Shown here: positions 19,075 through 26,970 of the stretch, one piece after another
Layout of the letters: every line of letters begins with the position of its first letter
How positions within the stretch are numbered: position 1 is the first letter of the stretch
DNA from: JAGTVG01 sp964389805
GTDB lineage: Bacteria > Bacteroidota > Bacteroidia > Cytophagales > Cyclobacteriaceae
DNA length: 55,557 bases
Reading direction: 5' to 3'
Assembly: GCA_964389805.1 (NCBI GenBank)
Contig: CAYMFU010000240.1
Location: forward strand, 1-55,557
The notes under the pieces: model-generated
The model's database searches: none
The model's input: only the letters and a program-made list of their open reading frames with translations
What the model was told of the DNA's origin: nothing
Position numbers and translations under genes: made by a program

Positions 19075-19668
19075 ATGGCAGAGACATTAAGAGACATAGC
19101 CCTATATCACAGTGAATGCCTGGTTGAAAAATCACAGAAAGGGGATAACCATGCATTCGGGAAACTCGTTGGATTGTGGTTTAAAAGGATATACAACGTT
19201 GCTTTGAAATATTTTGGCGATCATGACCTGGCCATGGAAGTAACCCAGAGAACTTTTATATCGGTATATAGAAATCTCGATAGTATAAAAGATGTTAAGA
19301 GTTTCAAATACTGGTTGTACAAGGTGGCGATCAATCAATGTCATGAAGAGGAAAGAAGACAGAAAAGAAAAACCTGGTTTTCAATATTTCAAAGTGATGA
19401 TGCTAAACGGATGGAAGAAATTAATTTTCAGCCGGAAAAAGAATATCAAAGGAAAGAAACAGAAGAAATAATGAGTAATATTTTAAAAACTCTACCGGAA
19501 GAACAGAAGGCGGTAATTATTATGAAGGAATATGAAGGCATGAAATTCAGGGAGATTGCTGAAACCCTTGGCATCTCGGAGAATACAGCCAAATCAAGGT
19601 TGTATTATGGGCTGAAGAGCCTCAGAAAAACAATAGAAAATAGTGGATTAAACTTAGAATATAACTAA
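19075..19668 (+). CDS. RNA polymerase sigma factor, ECF (sigma-70 family)
   Basis: A 197-residue ECF sigma factor. Region 2 lies at about 25-95 (FGKLVGLWFKRIYNVALKYFGDHDLAMEVTQRTFISVYRNL, with the core-binding DLAMEVTQ stretch). Region 4 lies at about 130-190, with a helix-turn-helix (GMKFREIAETLGISENTAKSRLYYGLKSLR). The next gene starts two bases after the stop and looks like its membrane anti-sigma factor, the usual arrangement. Such sigma factors respond to envelope or environmental signals. The signal here is unknown. A promoter of a special class is expected upstream, but I could not define one. Confidence 0.93.
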   Translation: MAETLRDIALYHSECLVEKSQKGDNHAFGKLVGLWFKRIYNVALKYFGDHDLAMEVTQRTFISVYRNLDSIKDVKSFKYWLYKVAINQCHEEERRQKRKTWFSIFQSDDAKRMEEINFQPEKEYQRKETEEIMSNILKTLPEEQKAVIIMKEYEGMKFREIAETLGISENTAKSRLYYGLKSLRKTIENSGLNLEYN

Positions 19669-19670
19669 TC

Positions 19671-20510
19671 ATGGGAACAGAAGATTTCAACAAGGAACTG
19701 ATTACTTATCTCTATGACGAAATGTCGACTGAAGAAAGGCAACAATTTGAGATAGCAATGGAAAATAATCCTGAGCTTAAGAGAGAATTTGAAGAGTTAA
19801 AAGAAATGCGGCAAGGTCTTGCACAAATTCAGGACAAAGAGGTGATGGAACCTTTCTTCCTGTGGGGGAAACAAGGCTCGGATTCCTGGGCAAGCATGTT
19901 CAAAAGAAGAAATTTGCTCATGTTCAAACCGTTTATTGCCGTAGCAGCTTCCTTTGTAATTGTTTTGCTTATAGGCTATATGACTAATTTTAGTATTACT
20001 TATCAGGACCAGTCACTTTATATAGGTTTTAACAAAGACAAAAAAATCGGTTCTGAAACAAACTACACCCCTGAACAAGTTGCTCAACTGGTCAATGAGG
20101 AAATCGCGAAAAATAATGCCTATATATTCTCGAAGTTAACAGAAACAGAAAATAATATGGATACCCGGTTTGCTGCACTTGAGACGTCTCAGAACACTCA
20201 ATTGACACAAACATATGCGGCTACTGATGTCGTGACCCAGAAAGAACTGGACATTTTCCTGTCGAATGTAAGAAGTAATAATTTGAAAGTGCTTCAAACC
20301 TATTTACAATCATCCAGTGTACAGCAACAGGAATATTTTCAGGCGGTACTCACTGAGTTTTCTGACTTTGTGGAAAATCAAAGGGAAGAGGATCTGAGGT
20401 TGATCAGAAGAAGTATGATAACACTTCAGGAGAACCAACAGACACAAAAGGAAGAAACTGATGAAATGCTCGCTAGTATATTGACAACGGTAAATAATGA
20501 AAATAATTGA
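19671..20510 (+). CDS. Membrane anti-sigma-factor-like protein
   Basis: A 279-residue protein two bases after the ECF sigma gene. Residues 1-60 form a short helical cytoplasmic part (FNKELITYLYDEMSTEERQQFEIAMENNPEL), which resembles the zinc-free N-terminal domain of many Bacteroidota anti-sigma factors. One transmembrane helix lies at about 87-106. The rest is a long, Gln- and Glu-rich helical region outside the membrane (about 125-275), likely coiled coil. No Cys/His zinc motif is present. The anti-sigma role is inferred from position and layout. Confidence 0.75.
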   Translation: MGTEDFNKELITYLYDEMSTEERQQFEIAMENNPELKREFEELKEMRQGLAQIQDKEVMEPFFLWGKQGSDSWASMFKRRNLLMFKPFIAVAASFVIVLLIGYMTNFSITYQDQSLYIGFNKDKKIGSETNYTPEQVAQLVNEEIAKNNAYIFSKLTETENNMDTRFAALETSQNTQLTQTYAATDVVTQKELDIFLSNVRSNNLKVLQTYLQSSSVQQQEYFQAVLTEFSDFVENQREEDLRLIRRSMITLQENQQTQKEETDEMLASILTTVNNENN

Positions 20511-20592
20511 TATGATACAACATCCCTGATCCATCACACTTGATCGATGAAACAGGCATGGATTCAATAATCGAAAAAATAAAAACAAACAT

Positions 20593-21981
20593 ATGAAAAG
20601 GTTTACTATAATATTATTAATTCTTATCAGCGGCAGTGCAATAGCCCAAAATATTGATGAAGAAAAGATGAACCGGGACCTTGAGATAGCTAAAAATGTT
20701 TTGGCAACGATGTTGAAAGGTGACTCGGAAAGACATTGGGGTTCTGGCTCAATAAATGGATCTTATGTTCAGGGATACGGTGTGATATTTTCAATCCCAA
20801 AACATTATTCAATGATCCATGTCAGACCTTCTAAAGCTGTTGTTGCTCCACGGGTGCGAATCAGGACAAGCGGATCTGATGATGGATCTTTTATCATTGA
20901 AGAGGACATGAAAGCCTATGCGGAAGAAGCGGAGAAATTGACTCGAAAGCAGGAAGAATTAGCAAGAAAGCAGGAAGAATTGGCCAAACAGCAAAAGGAA
21001 CTTTCTGAATCGGAAAGGGAAGAACTTGCAGAGGCTATGGCAGAAATAGAATTCAACGCCCAGGCCATTGCGGAAATAGCCAAGGAAGCAGAGGCCCAGG
21101 CACTTGTATGGCAGGCTGAATATTCAGAAAACATGGAAGCCTCTATGCAAAAAACGGAACAGGCCGTCATTACATTCCTGGCAGACTATGCCGACCTTAT
21201 TGGTCAACTTAAACCAACTGATAATATTCTGGTTAAGCAGGATTCACCCTTTGACCGGGATATATTAATATATGATTTTGATGAATCTGATGATGTCTGG
21301 GTTGATGCCGATATCGATGTCGATGTAGATGAGGAAGATGATACAGGTACAGCAGGTATTTATTCAGGTAAGAAAAAAGGATCGGGATTTTCAGCTGAGG
21401 TATCTAAGAAAGTAGTTACTGATTACAAAACAGGTAAAATTGATTTCGATGCTTTCAGGGAAAAAGTGATTGTTAAAAGAGCTGCACCTGAAAGAAAAAG
21501 TGCAGACCTCGATATGTTCGCAAATATTTTCAAACAATATTACAGCCCGAAACTTTCAGCAACCTTCTTTACAGAGCGGACTCCAGCCTATGAGATCCTG
21601 GATAACTTTGGAGTGATTTTCTCTATAAGTACTTATTCCTCCTATGTAGATGGCAGATATTATAGCATGCCCGTTCTTGATAAGGAAAAAGTAAGTTCTG
21701 AAGAAAGAAAAGCAGCCATAGAGGAGTTGTACCCTAAGTTTGAATCCGATATTAAATCTTTCATTATTGATTATGGCAGAACTATACGCTCTTTGCAGGA
21801 TGATGATATATTATTAATGAAGATCAAAATGACCAGGTGCGAAGATTGTACTATTCCTAAAACTATTGATGTATCTGTGAAAATGTCCGTACTTAAACTT
21901 TTTGATCAGCAGAAAATCTCGAAGGAAAAAGCATTGGCTTCCATTGAGATTAAGAAAAATTTCAAAAGTTCAAATTTCTGA
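20593..21981 (+). CDS. Exported protein of unknown function with internal duplication and coiled-coil insert
   Basis: A 462-residue protein with a signal peptide (residues 1-19, ending SAIAQ). I do not recognise a named family. Two related units can be seen. GVIFSI occurs at 63-68 and at 340-345. F-x-x-DY followed by LK or LQ and D-NILV or DDILLM occurs at 195-214 and 390-409. DYKTGKIDFDAF (277-288) matches FDQQKISKEKAL (437-448). Unit one is interrupted by a Glu/Lys/Gln-rich coiled coil (about 105-185) and a very acidic run (about 228-250). It follows the sigma and anti-sigma genes by 82 bases and is followed by a strong terminator, so it may be the output or a third part of that module. Confidence 0.8.
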   Translation: MKRFTIILLILISGSAIAQNIDEEKMNRDLEIAKNVLATMLKGDSERHWGSGSINGSYVQGYGVIFSIPKHYSMIHVRPSKAVVAPRVRIRTSGSDDGSFIIEEDMKAYAEEAEKLTRKQEELARKQEELAKQQKELSESEREELAEAMAEIEFNAQAIAEIAKEAEAQALVWQAEYSENMEASMQKTEQAVITFLADYADLIGQLKPTDNILVKQDSPFDRDILIYDFDESDDVWVDADIDVDVDEEDDTGTAGIYSGKKKGSGFSAEVSKKVVTDYKTGKIDFDAFREKVIVKRAAPERKSADLDMFANIFKQYYSPKLSATFFTERTPAYEILDNFGVIFSISTYSSYVDGRYYSMPVLDKEKVSSEERKAAIEELYPKFESDIKSFIIDYGRTIRSLQDDDILLMKIKMTRCEDCTIPKTIDVSVKMSVLKLFDQQKISKEKALASIEIKKNFKSSNF

Positions 21982-22004
21982 TCAATACATAATCTCTTAT
22001 ATCT

Positions 22005-22040
22005 AAACTGATCGGAACAAATCCCGATCAGTTTTTTTTA
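22005..22040 (+). terminator. Intrinsic terminator after the duplicated exported protein
   Basis: An eleven-base arm AAACTGATCGG, an eight-base loop and the perfect complement CCGATCAGTTT run into a T-stretch. It lies 23 bases after the stop of the 462-residue gene. It also overlaps the stop of a small minus-strand ORF. Confidence 0.85.
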
Positions 22041-22154
22041 TTCATTTTCCTGTTCCTGGTACCAGGAATTATAAAGGTTGGTCAAACGTAACAGGTTTTT
22101 TTCATTCCAGCCGGTACGTTTGATCTCGGACAGAAGATCATCATTATCAGCCAT
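22038..22154 (-). CDS. Possible 38-codon ORF downstream of the exported protein gene
   Basis: On the minus strand an ATG at 22154 opens a 38-codon frame ending in TAA at 22038. The product is charged (begins MADNDDLLSEIKRTGWNEKN, ends in an acidic Gln/Glu tail), with two Trp and two Tyr, and looks like a short soluble helix. The ATG lies nine bases after the TGA of the upstream gene, with the purine-rich AAGAGAG before it, so translational coupling is possible. No homology is known to me; the frame could be chance. Confidence 0.4.
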   Translation of the reverse strand: MADNDDLLSEIKRTGWNEKNLLRLTNLYNSWYQEQENE

Positions 22155-22163
22155 AAACTCTCT

Positions 22164-22604
22164 TCATACATCTTTTTCTTTTTTGATGCTTATAACACTT
22201 CCCTTCAGCATCCTTTTTAGTCCTGAATTTTCTCTCTCCACATAATAAAAAGGGAGCCGCCCCCCATTGGTCCCTTCGAAAACATAGGTATACATCTTTA
22301 TAATTCCATCCGCTTTTCTTTCATATAACCAGGGATCATGATTATCATCTTCCGGATCAATGGTTATAAATACTTTATCTTTCTTACCATCATAATATCC
22401 AATCACCTCTTCCGGTCTGTATTTTATTTTTTCACCATTATCGCCCATTTTGAATTTTAAATGCCCTGATATATCTGTTTTTATTTTACCATACAATGTA
22501 TCACCAGGTGACAATACTATATAGGATGCATTTTTCTGGGCATAAATTACAGGAGATAGGTAGATGACCGCGAATATGGCCAGGATGGTTAATCTTATTT
22601 TCAT
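22164..22604 (-). CDS. Exported protein of a Bacteroidota GDTLxGxIK-type family (short member)
   Basis: A 146-residue protein from the ATG at 22604, which begins a standard signal peptide (MKIRLTILAIFAV ... IYAQ). An upstream ATG would add seven residues and spoil the signal. The mature part starts with SYIVLSPGDTLYGKIK, then a strand-rich region with RPEEVIGYY, ADGIIKMY and a YYVERENSGLKRML stretch. The same pattern is found in the neighbouring 202-residue protein. Proteins with this pattern are common in Bacteroidota, but I know of no function. It is probably periplasmic or surface-associated. Confidence 0.75.
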   Translation of the reverse strand: MKIRLTILAIFAVIYLSPVIYAQKNASYIVLSPGDTLYGKIKTDISGHLKFKMGDNGEKIKYRPEEVIGYYDGKKDKVFITIDPEDDNHDPWLYERKADGIIKMYTYVFEGTNGGRLPFYYVERENSGLKRMLKGSVISIKKEKDV

Positions 22605-22722
22605 AAGGGCAATGAAACAAAACAATTGCTAAATCAATATAGAATTATTAATTCAATATACTATTCCTGAGGGATTGTATTTATTTCTGGGGAAAACCGG
22701 ATCAGGGGCGTAATGTTTTGCC

Positions 22723-23331
22723 TTATTTTGGACTAGTTTTTAATGCCAGACTAGGTCTAAGGCAAGTATCATATGTACTGAAAAGGTCAATCAGTTTATT
22801 ATCTTTATAATAATAATAATCAAATTTTTCTGTATCAATCTCAGCAAGTGTACAATCGGAATCATTGAATATCGCCAATAAAGTTCTGATCAGAAACTTT
22901 TTATTAAGCTGTATTATTAATCCTTCCTCAATCTCGACAAAAAACATATCATAGTAATCATTGATCAAATCGGATTTGATCTCCAGCCTGGAAGAATACA
23001 AGTTCATTTTTCCATCATATATCATTTTAATGAATATATACTGATCAACGTTGTTTATTTTTATTTTGTGCGAGATCAGATTGAATTCAGTCGAAACAAA
23101 TGCCTCTACAAATAAGGGATCATATTCTTTATATTCGAACTCAGATACCTTTCTAAACGCAATTGTTTCAAATTGCTTTCTTTCTGAGGTCTTCTTTAAA
23201 TAACCATGGAGGGTATCACATGATGCAGTAATCAATACACCCTTAATTTCTTTTCTATCTCTGGCTTTGATTGAGACAAAACAGCCAAAAATGATGAATA
23301 ATATTAACAATATCCGTTTCACAGTATTCAT
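22723..23331 (-). CDS. Exported protein of the same GDTLxGxIK-type family (long member)
   Basis: A 202-residue protein with an N-terminal hydrophobic signal segment (about 4-22). Shared landmarks with the downstream protein, in order: GVLITASCDTLHGYLK (against YIVLSPGDTLYGKIK), an FVEAFV strand (against EEVIGYY), YDGKMNLY (against ADGIIKMY), and FFVEIEEGLIIQL (against YYVERENSGLKRML). A C-terminal extension rich in Tyr, Asp and Lys (about 160-202) is absent from the short member. Gap between the two genes: about 120 bases. Likely a diverged tandem duplicate. Function unknown. Confidence 0.72.
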   Translation of the reverse strand: MNTVKRILLILFIIFGCFVSIKARDRKEIKGVLITASCDTLHGYLKKTSERKQFETIAFRKVSEFEYKEYDPLFVEAFVSTEFNLISHKIKINNVDQYIFIKMIYDGKMNLYSSRLEIKSDLINDYYDMFFVEIEEGLIIQLNKKFLIRTLLAIFNDSDCTLAEIDTEKFDYYYYKDNKLIDLFSTYDTCLRPSLALKTSPK

Positions 23332-23491
23332 AGCTACTAAAAAATGTGAATAAAATACGGAAGGTTAGGTTACTATATTATTGGTTGGTTATTTAGCTGG
23401 TTTTATTTTATCACATAGTATGTTTAATCTGGTTGTTTACAATGTATAATCTGACCATATATTCGTTTTTTTCAAAAAAGGTAAACACCTG

Positions 23492-23833
23492 ATGAGATTT
23501 TCTGATTCACTCACACATAAAAAATTCCTGTTCATATCTAATATTCATCCTTCCACAATCTATGCCGGAGTCAATCAGGTATACTATAATGGATGTATTG
23601 TCGTCATAATTAACCTAAAATACAGCGCAGTGAATTTTGAATTGAAATGTAAAGATTTAGAGGATTTTAAAAAACTTTGCAGTAAGATCCTATTCAATCC
23701 TGCAATCCGGTCCGCAGTTTTTGATGATGATCTTAAAGTAATTGTTAATCCGGAAAGAAACAAACTTGCTGATTTTTCAATACTGATCAAAAACCTGAAA
23801 GTAGAAGTTACAGAATTACGAATTAAGGTATAA
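23492..23833 (+). CDS. Small hypothetical protein, uncertain
   Basis: A 113-residue frame that would give a soluble alpha/beta protein with alternating strands and helices (VVIINLKYSAVNFEL, LEDFKKLCSKIL) and no signal peptide. I do not recognise it. A 116-codon frame overlaps it on the other strand, but that one is Ser/Leu/Ile-rich with an implausible composition. The plus-strand frame is the better candidate. It stands alone between a divergent exported-protein gene and the sigma-54 unit. Confidence 0.5.
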   Translation: MRFSDSLTHKKFLFISNIHPSTIYAGVNQVYYNGCIVVIINLKYSAVNFELKCKDLEDFKKLCSKILFNPAIRSAVFDDDLKVIVNPERNKLADFSILIKNLKVEVTELRIKV

Positions 23834-23942
23834 GAGCACTTATTGTTCATATTCGTACACTTTTTGATACTGTTCAGGCGACATATCTTAGAACTTCCCG
23901 TTTCTATAAATTTGTAGATGTTTTTAAGACACAATTAGAGCC

Positions 23943-23961
23943 TGTGTCCGGTTTTGACACA
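23943..23961. promoter_or_regulatory. Perfect dyad upstream of the sigma-54-type promoter
   Basis: TGTGTC, seven bases and GACACA form a perfect inverted repeat centred near 23952, about 90 bases before the predicted transcription start. That is the usual place for an upstream activating site bound by a sigma-54 enhancer-binding protein. The binding protein is not identified. Confidence 0.45.
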
Positions 23962-24016
23962 ATATTCAATCCGCTGTCTATTTGTAACATCCTGTTTTTC
24001 AGATATATATAAAGTT

Positions 24017-24032
24017 TGGCACGCGCTTGGCA
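24017..24032 (+). promoter_or_regulatory. Sigma-54 (RpoN) type promoter
   Basis: TGGCACGCGCTTGGCA fits the -24/-12 consensus TGGCACG-N4-TTGCW at all but one fixed position (TG in place of TT before GC). The invariant GG and GC have the required spacing. A start near 24043 would leave about 20 bases of leader before the ATG at 24065. It drives a single small secreted-protein gene with its own terminator. Confidence 0.7.
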
Positions 24033-24064
24033 TATTTTAAGGGTGAGATTAAATTACTATTACC

Positions 24065-24394
24065 ATGAAAAACCTTAAGATAGCTCAAATACTTGCATGC
24101 CTGTTTCTCCTAATACTTGTTAATATTCAACAGTCCAATGCCCATGCCTATATGGATATAGAATCAAGTACAATTGGTTCTGAGTTGCAGTATGATATTC
24201 ATGAAGTAATGGATGAATTCCTGGTGGAGAATGAGATTGAAACAGTATTAGTTGAGATAGTCGATCAGGATTTCAATGTAATCGCCTTCGGGACCGAAAA
24301 TGAAAGTAAAATAGAGAAATTAATAAACAAATCAGATCTATTAACCGAAATTACGGGAAAAAAATATTTCCGTCTATACTATGAGAACGAGTAG
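24065..24394 (+). CDS. Small secreted protein of unknown function under a sigma-54-type promoter
   Basis: A 109-residue protein. Residues 1-28 form a signal peptide (MKNLKIAQILACLFLLILV ... SNAHA), leaving a mature acidic domain of about 80 residues. That part looks alpha/beta (YDIHEVMDEFLVENEIETVLVEIVDQDFNVIAFG ... KYFRLYYENE). No Cys remains after cleavage, and there is no lipobox. I do not recognise the family. The promoter type suggests control by a dedicated activator, and the hairpin after the gene makes it a stand-alone unit. Confidence 0.75.
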   Translation: MKNLKIAQILACLFLLILVNIQQSNAHAYMDIESSTIGSELQYDIHEVMDEFLVENEIETVLVEIVDQDFNVIAFGTENESKIEKLINKSDLLTEITGKKYFRLYYENE

Positions 24395-24475
24395 ATCACG
24401 CATGGCTTAATATTCGAAATAATTGACCACAATTATTAGTTAAATTCCGATCACCTCTGCTTTCTTAGTTCCTTC

Positions 24476-24510
24476 ATAATCCCGCTGTCTGGCGGGATTA
24501 TATTTTATCT
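24476..24510 (+). terminator. Intrinsic terminator after the small secreted-protein gene
   Basis: ATAATCCCGC and GCGGGATTAT form a ten-pair stem around a six-base loop, followed by the T-rich tail TTTTATCTT. It lies between convergent genes, and the hairpin itself could also slow transcription coming from the phosphorylase side. Confidence 0.75.
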
Positions 24511-26945
24511 TAACCCATAAGTATTTCCACCTGGTTCACGCTCCCTGCTGAGAATATTGGGATAATACGCTCTTTAAATTCTTTTCCATTAAGGGAAATC
24601 GATTTTACACCCTTACTTATATGATCCGGATTTTTAACCTTTATATGATACACTGCTCCTCTGAAATTTCTCGTAATTCTGAAGCCTTCCCAGCTTTCTG
24701 GCACACAAGGATCAATAATCAAGCCATCGTATCCTGGCTGGATCCCAAGGATATACTGGGAGATGGCATAATAATTCCAGGCGGCGGTTCCCGTTAACCA
24801 GGAATTTTTAGCTTCTCCAGGTCGAAAAGCATCTTTCCCGGCCACCATTTGTGCGTATACGTAAGGTTCCGTTTTATGAAGATCACTGATTTCTTCAAGA
24901 AAAGACGGGGCTATCTTTTTATAGTATTCGTAGGCCTGGTCTCCCCTTCCCAGCAAGGTCTCGCCAATCATGATCCAGGGATTATTATGACAGAAAATTC
25001 CTGCATTCTCTTTATATCCAGCAGGGTAGGTAGATATCTCGCCATATTCGATTATATATTTAGTAAAGGCCGGATTATTTAGTACAATACCATATTCGCA
25101 ATCCAGTCTTTCTTTAACAGAATCAAGGGCGGTCATTGCACGTCCATCTTCCAGGCCTATCCCGGCCATGGTACAAAATCCCTGTGATTCTATAAATATT
25201 TTTCCTTCATCGTTTTTATCACTTCCCACTTTATTACCATAGAAATCGTAAGCCCGGATAAACCACTTCCCATCCCATCCATGCTGGTCGATCGCCGCTT
25301 GCATATTTTCTATATGGCTTACCGCTTCTTCAGCCACCTCGTCCTTCCCTATCTTTTTACATAATTTGACAAACTCGGAGCCATATAATACAAACATGCC
25401 GGCTATCATGACAGATTCCGCCACACCTCCTGCTTTATTTTCAGTGGTCTGAAAAGATTCATTCGGATCGTTTGAGAAGCAATTCAGGTTCAGGCAATCA
25501 TTCCAGTCAGCCCTGCCGATCAAAGGCAAACCATGAGGACCGAGGTTATTGACCACATGATAAAAAGATCGTCTTAAGTGCTCAAAATGACTTTGGGCTA
25601 TACTTTCATCATTATCAAAGGGTACCTGTTCTTCCAGTATTGAATAATCGCCGGTTTCTTTTATATAGGCTGTAGTGGATAGTATGAGCCATAAAGGATC
25701 ATCATTGAAATTTCCTCCTACAGCATCGTTCCCCCTTTTTGTTAGTGGTTGATATTGATGGTATGCCCCACCATCCTCAAACTGAGTAGCAGCAATATCC
25801 AGGATTCTCTCTCTTGCCCTTTCGGGAACCTGGTGTACAAATCCTATCAAGTCCTGGTTGGAATCACGAAATCCCATTCCCCTGCCAATCCCGGATTCGA
25901 AGTAAGAGGCACTTCTCGAGAAATTGAAGGTGATCATACACTGATATTGATTCCAAATGTTTACCATTCTATCCAGTTTCTTATCACCACTTTGTACCTG
26001 GTATTTCGAAAGAAGATCATCCCAGAAATGGTTCAGATCCATAAGAGCTTTATCAACTTTTTCAACAGAGTCGAAAGAGGTGATCATATCCTTTGCCTTT
26101 TGCTTGTTGATAATTCCCTTTGATTCCCATTTCATTGAAACTTCATTCTCAACATATCCAAGCATGAATATCAGGCTTCTGGATTCTCCCGGTTCTAATT
26201 CAATTTCAATACAATGAGATCCTATTGGGGACCAACCATGCGCAATATTATTATCTAAATGGCCCTTTTCAATGGCAGCAGGTTTATCGAATCCGTTATA
26301 CGGTCCTAAAAAAGAATCCCTGTCTGTTTCGAATCCATTGATCTCAGAATTCACTGAGAAGAAAGCGTAATGATCCCGTCGCTCTTTATATTCTGTTTTG
26401 TGGTATATTACTGATCCTTCGACTTCTACTTCCCCGGTTGAAAAATTCCGTTGAAAATTGGTCATATCATCTTCTGCATTCCAGAGACACCACTCAACAA
26501 ACGAAAATAATTTGAATTTTTTTCTTTCCCTTCCTTCATTCCTCAGGCTGACCTTCTGGATTTCTCCCCAGAATCCCAGAGGTACGAAATACAGGATATC
26601 TGCTGACAATCCATTTTTCTGCCCTGTAATCCGGGTATAGCTGAGTCCATGCCGGCACTCATATTTATCCAATTCAGTTTTCACGGGTTTCCACCCCGGT
26701 GACCAGATTGTTTCACCATCCTTTATATAGAAATATTTTCCCCCATCATCGATCGGTACATTATTATACCTGAACCGGGTTAATCTTCTGAATTTCGCGT
26801 CTTTATAGAAAGAATATCCACCAGCTGTATTTGAGATCAGACTAAAAAAGTCTTCGTTCCCGAGGTAATTGATCCAGGGATATGGCGTTTTAGGATCCGT
26901 AATAACATATTCCTTGTCTTTATCGTCGAAATATCCGTATTTCAT
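24510..26945 (-). CDS. Cellobiose phosphorylase (GH94)
   Basis: An 811-residue cytoplasmic enzyme. It splits cellobiose with phosphate into glucose 1-phosphate and glucose, saving one ATP. The N-terminus (MKYGYFDDKDKEYVIT, TPYPWINYLGNEDFFSLIS, GGYSFYKDAKFRRLTR) is nearly signature-like for cellobiose phosphorylases. The (alpha/alpha)6 barrel carries RDSNQD near residue 360 and the ADWND motif at 479-483, where the family's acid aspartate lies. Length matches the roughly 820 residues of known enzymes. There is no signal peptide. It follows a sodium:solute symporter gene by 25 bases, and the two make a disaccharide uptake and phosphorolysis unit. Cellodextrin or another beta-linked disaccharide as substrate cannot be excluded. 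Confidence 0.93.
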   Translation of the reverse strand: MKYGYFDDKDKEYVITDPKTPYPWINYLGNEDFFSLISNTAGGYSFYKDAKFRRLTRFRYNNVPIDDGGKYFYIKDGETIWSPGWKPVKTELDKYECRHGLSYTRITGQKNGLSADILYFVPLGFWGEIQKVSLRNEGRERKKFKLFSFVEWCLWNAEDDMTNFQRNFSTGEVEVEGSVIYHKTEYKERRDHYAFFSVNSEINGFETDRDSFLGPYNGFDKPAAIEKGHLDNNIAHGWSPIGSHCIEIELEPGESRSLIFMLGYVENEVSMKWESKGIINKQKAKDMITSFDSVEKVDKALMDLNHFWDDLLSKYQVQSGDKKLDRMVNIWNQYQCMITFNFSRSASYFESGIGRGMGFRDSNQDLIGFVHQVPERARERILDIAATQFEDGGAYHQYQPLTKRGNDAVGGNFNDDPLWLILSTTAYIKETGDYSILEEQVPFDNDESIAQSHFEHLRRSFYHVVNNLGPHGLPLIGRADWNDCLNLNCFSNDPNESFQTTENKAGGVAESVMIAGMFVLYGSEFVKLCKKIGKDEVAEEAVSHIENMQAAIDQHGWDGKWFIRAYDFYGNKVGSDKNDEGKIFIESQGFCTMAGIGLEDGRAMTALDSVKERLDCEYGIVLNNPAFTKYIIEYGEISTYPAGYKENAGIFCHNNPWIMIGETLLGRGDQAYEYYKKIAPSFLEEISDLHKTEPYVYAQMVAGKDAFRPGEAKNSWLTGTAAWNYYAISQYILGIQPGYDGLIIDPCVPESWEGFRITRNFRGAVYHIKVKNPDHISKGVKSISLNGKEFKERIIPIFSAGSVNQVEILMG

Positions 26946-26970
26946 TCTTCTATCTTTGATTTATGCAACA

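Noticed and set aside
23584..23934. 116-codon minus-strand ORF
   Set aside because: It is antisense to the 113-codon frame, rich in Ser/Leu/Ile, and has no recognisable fold or context.
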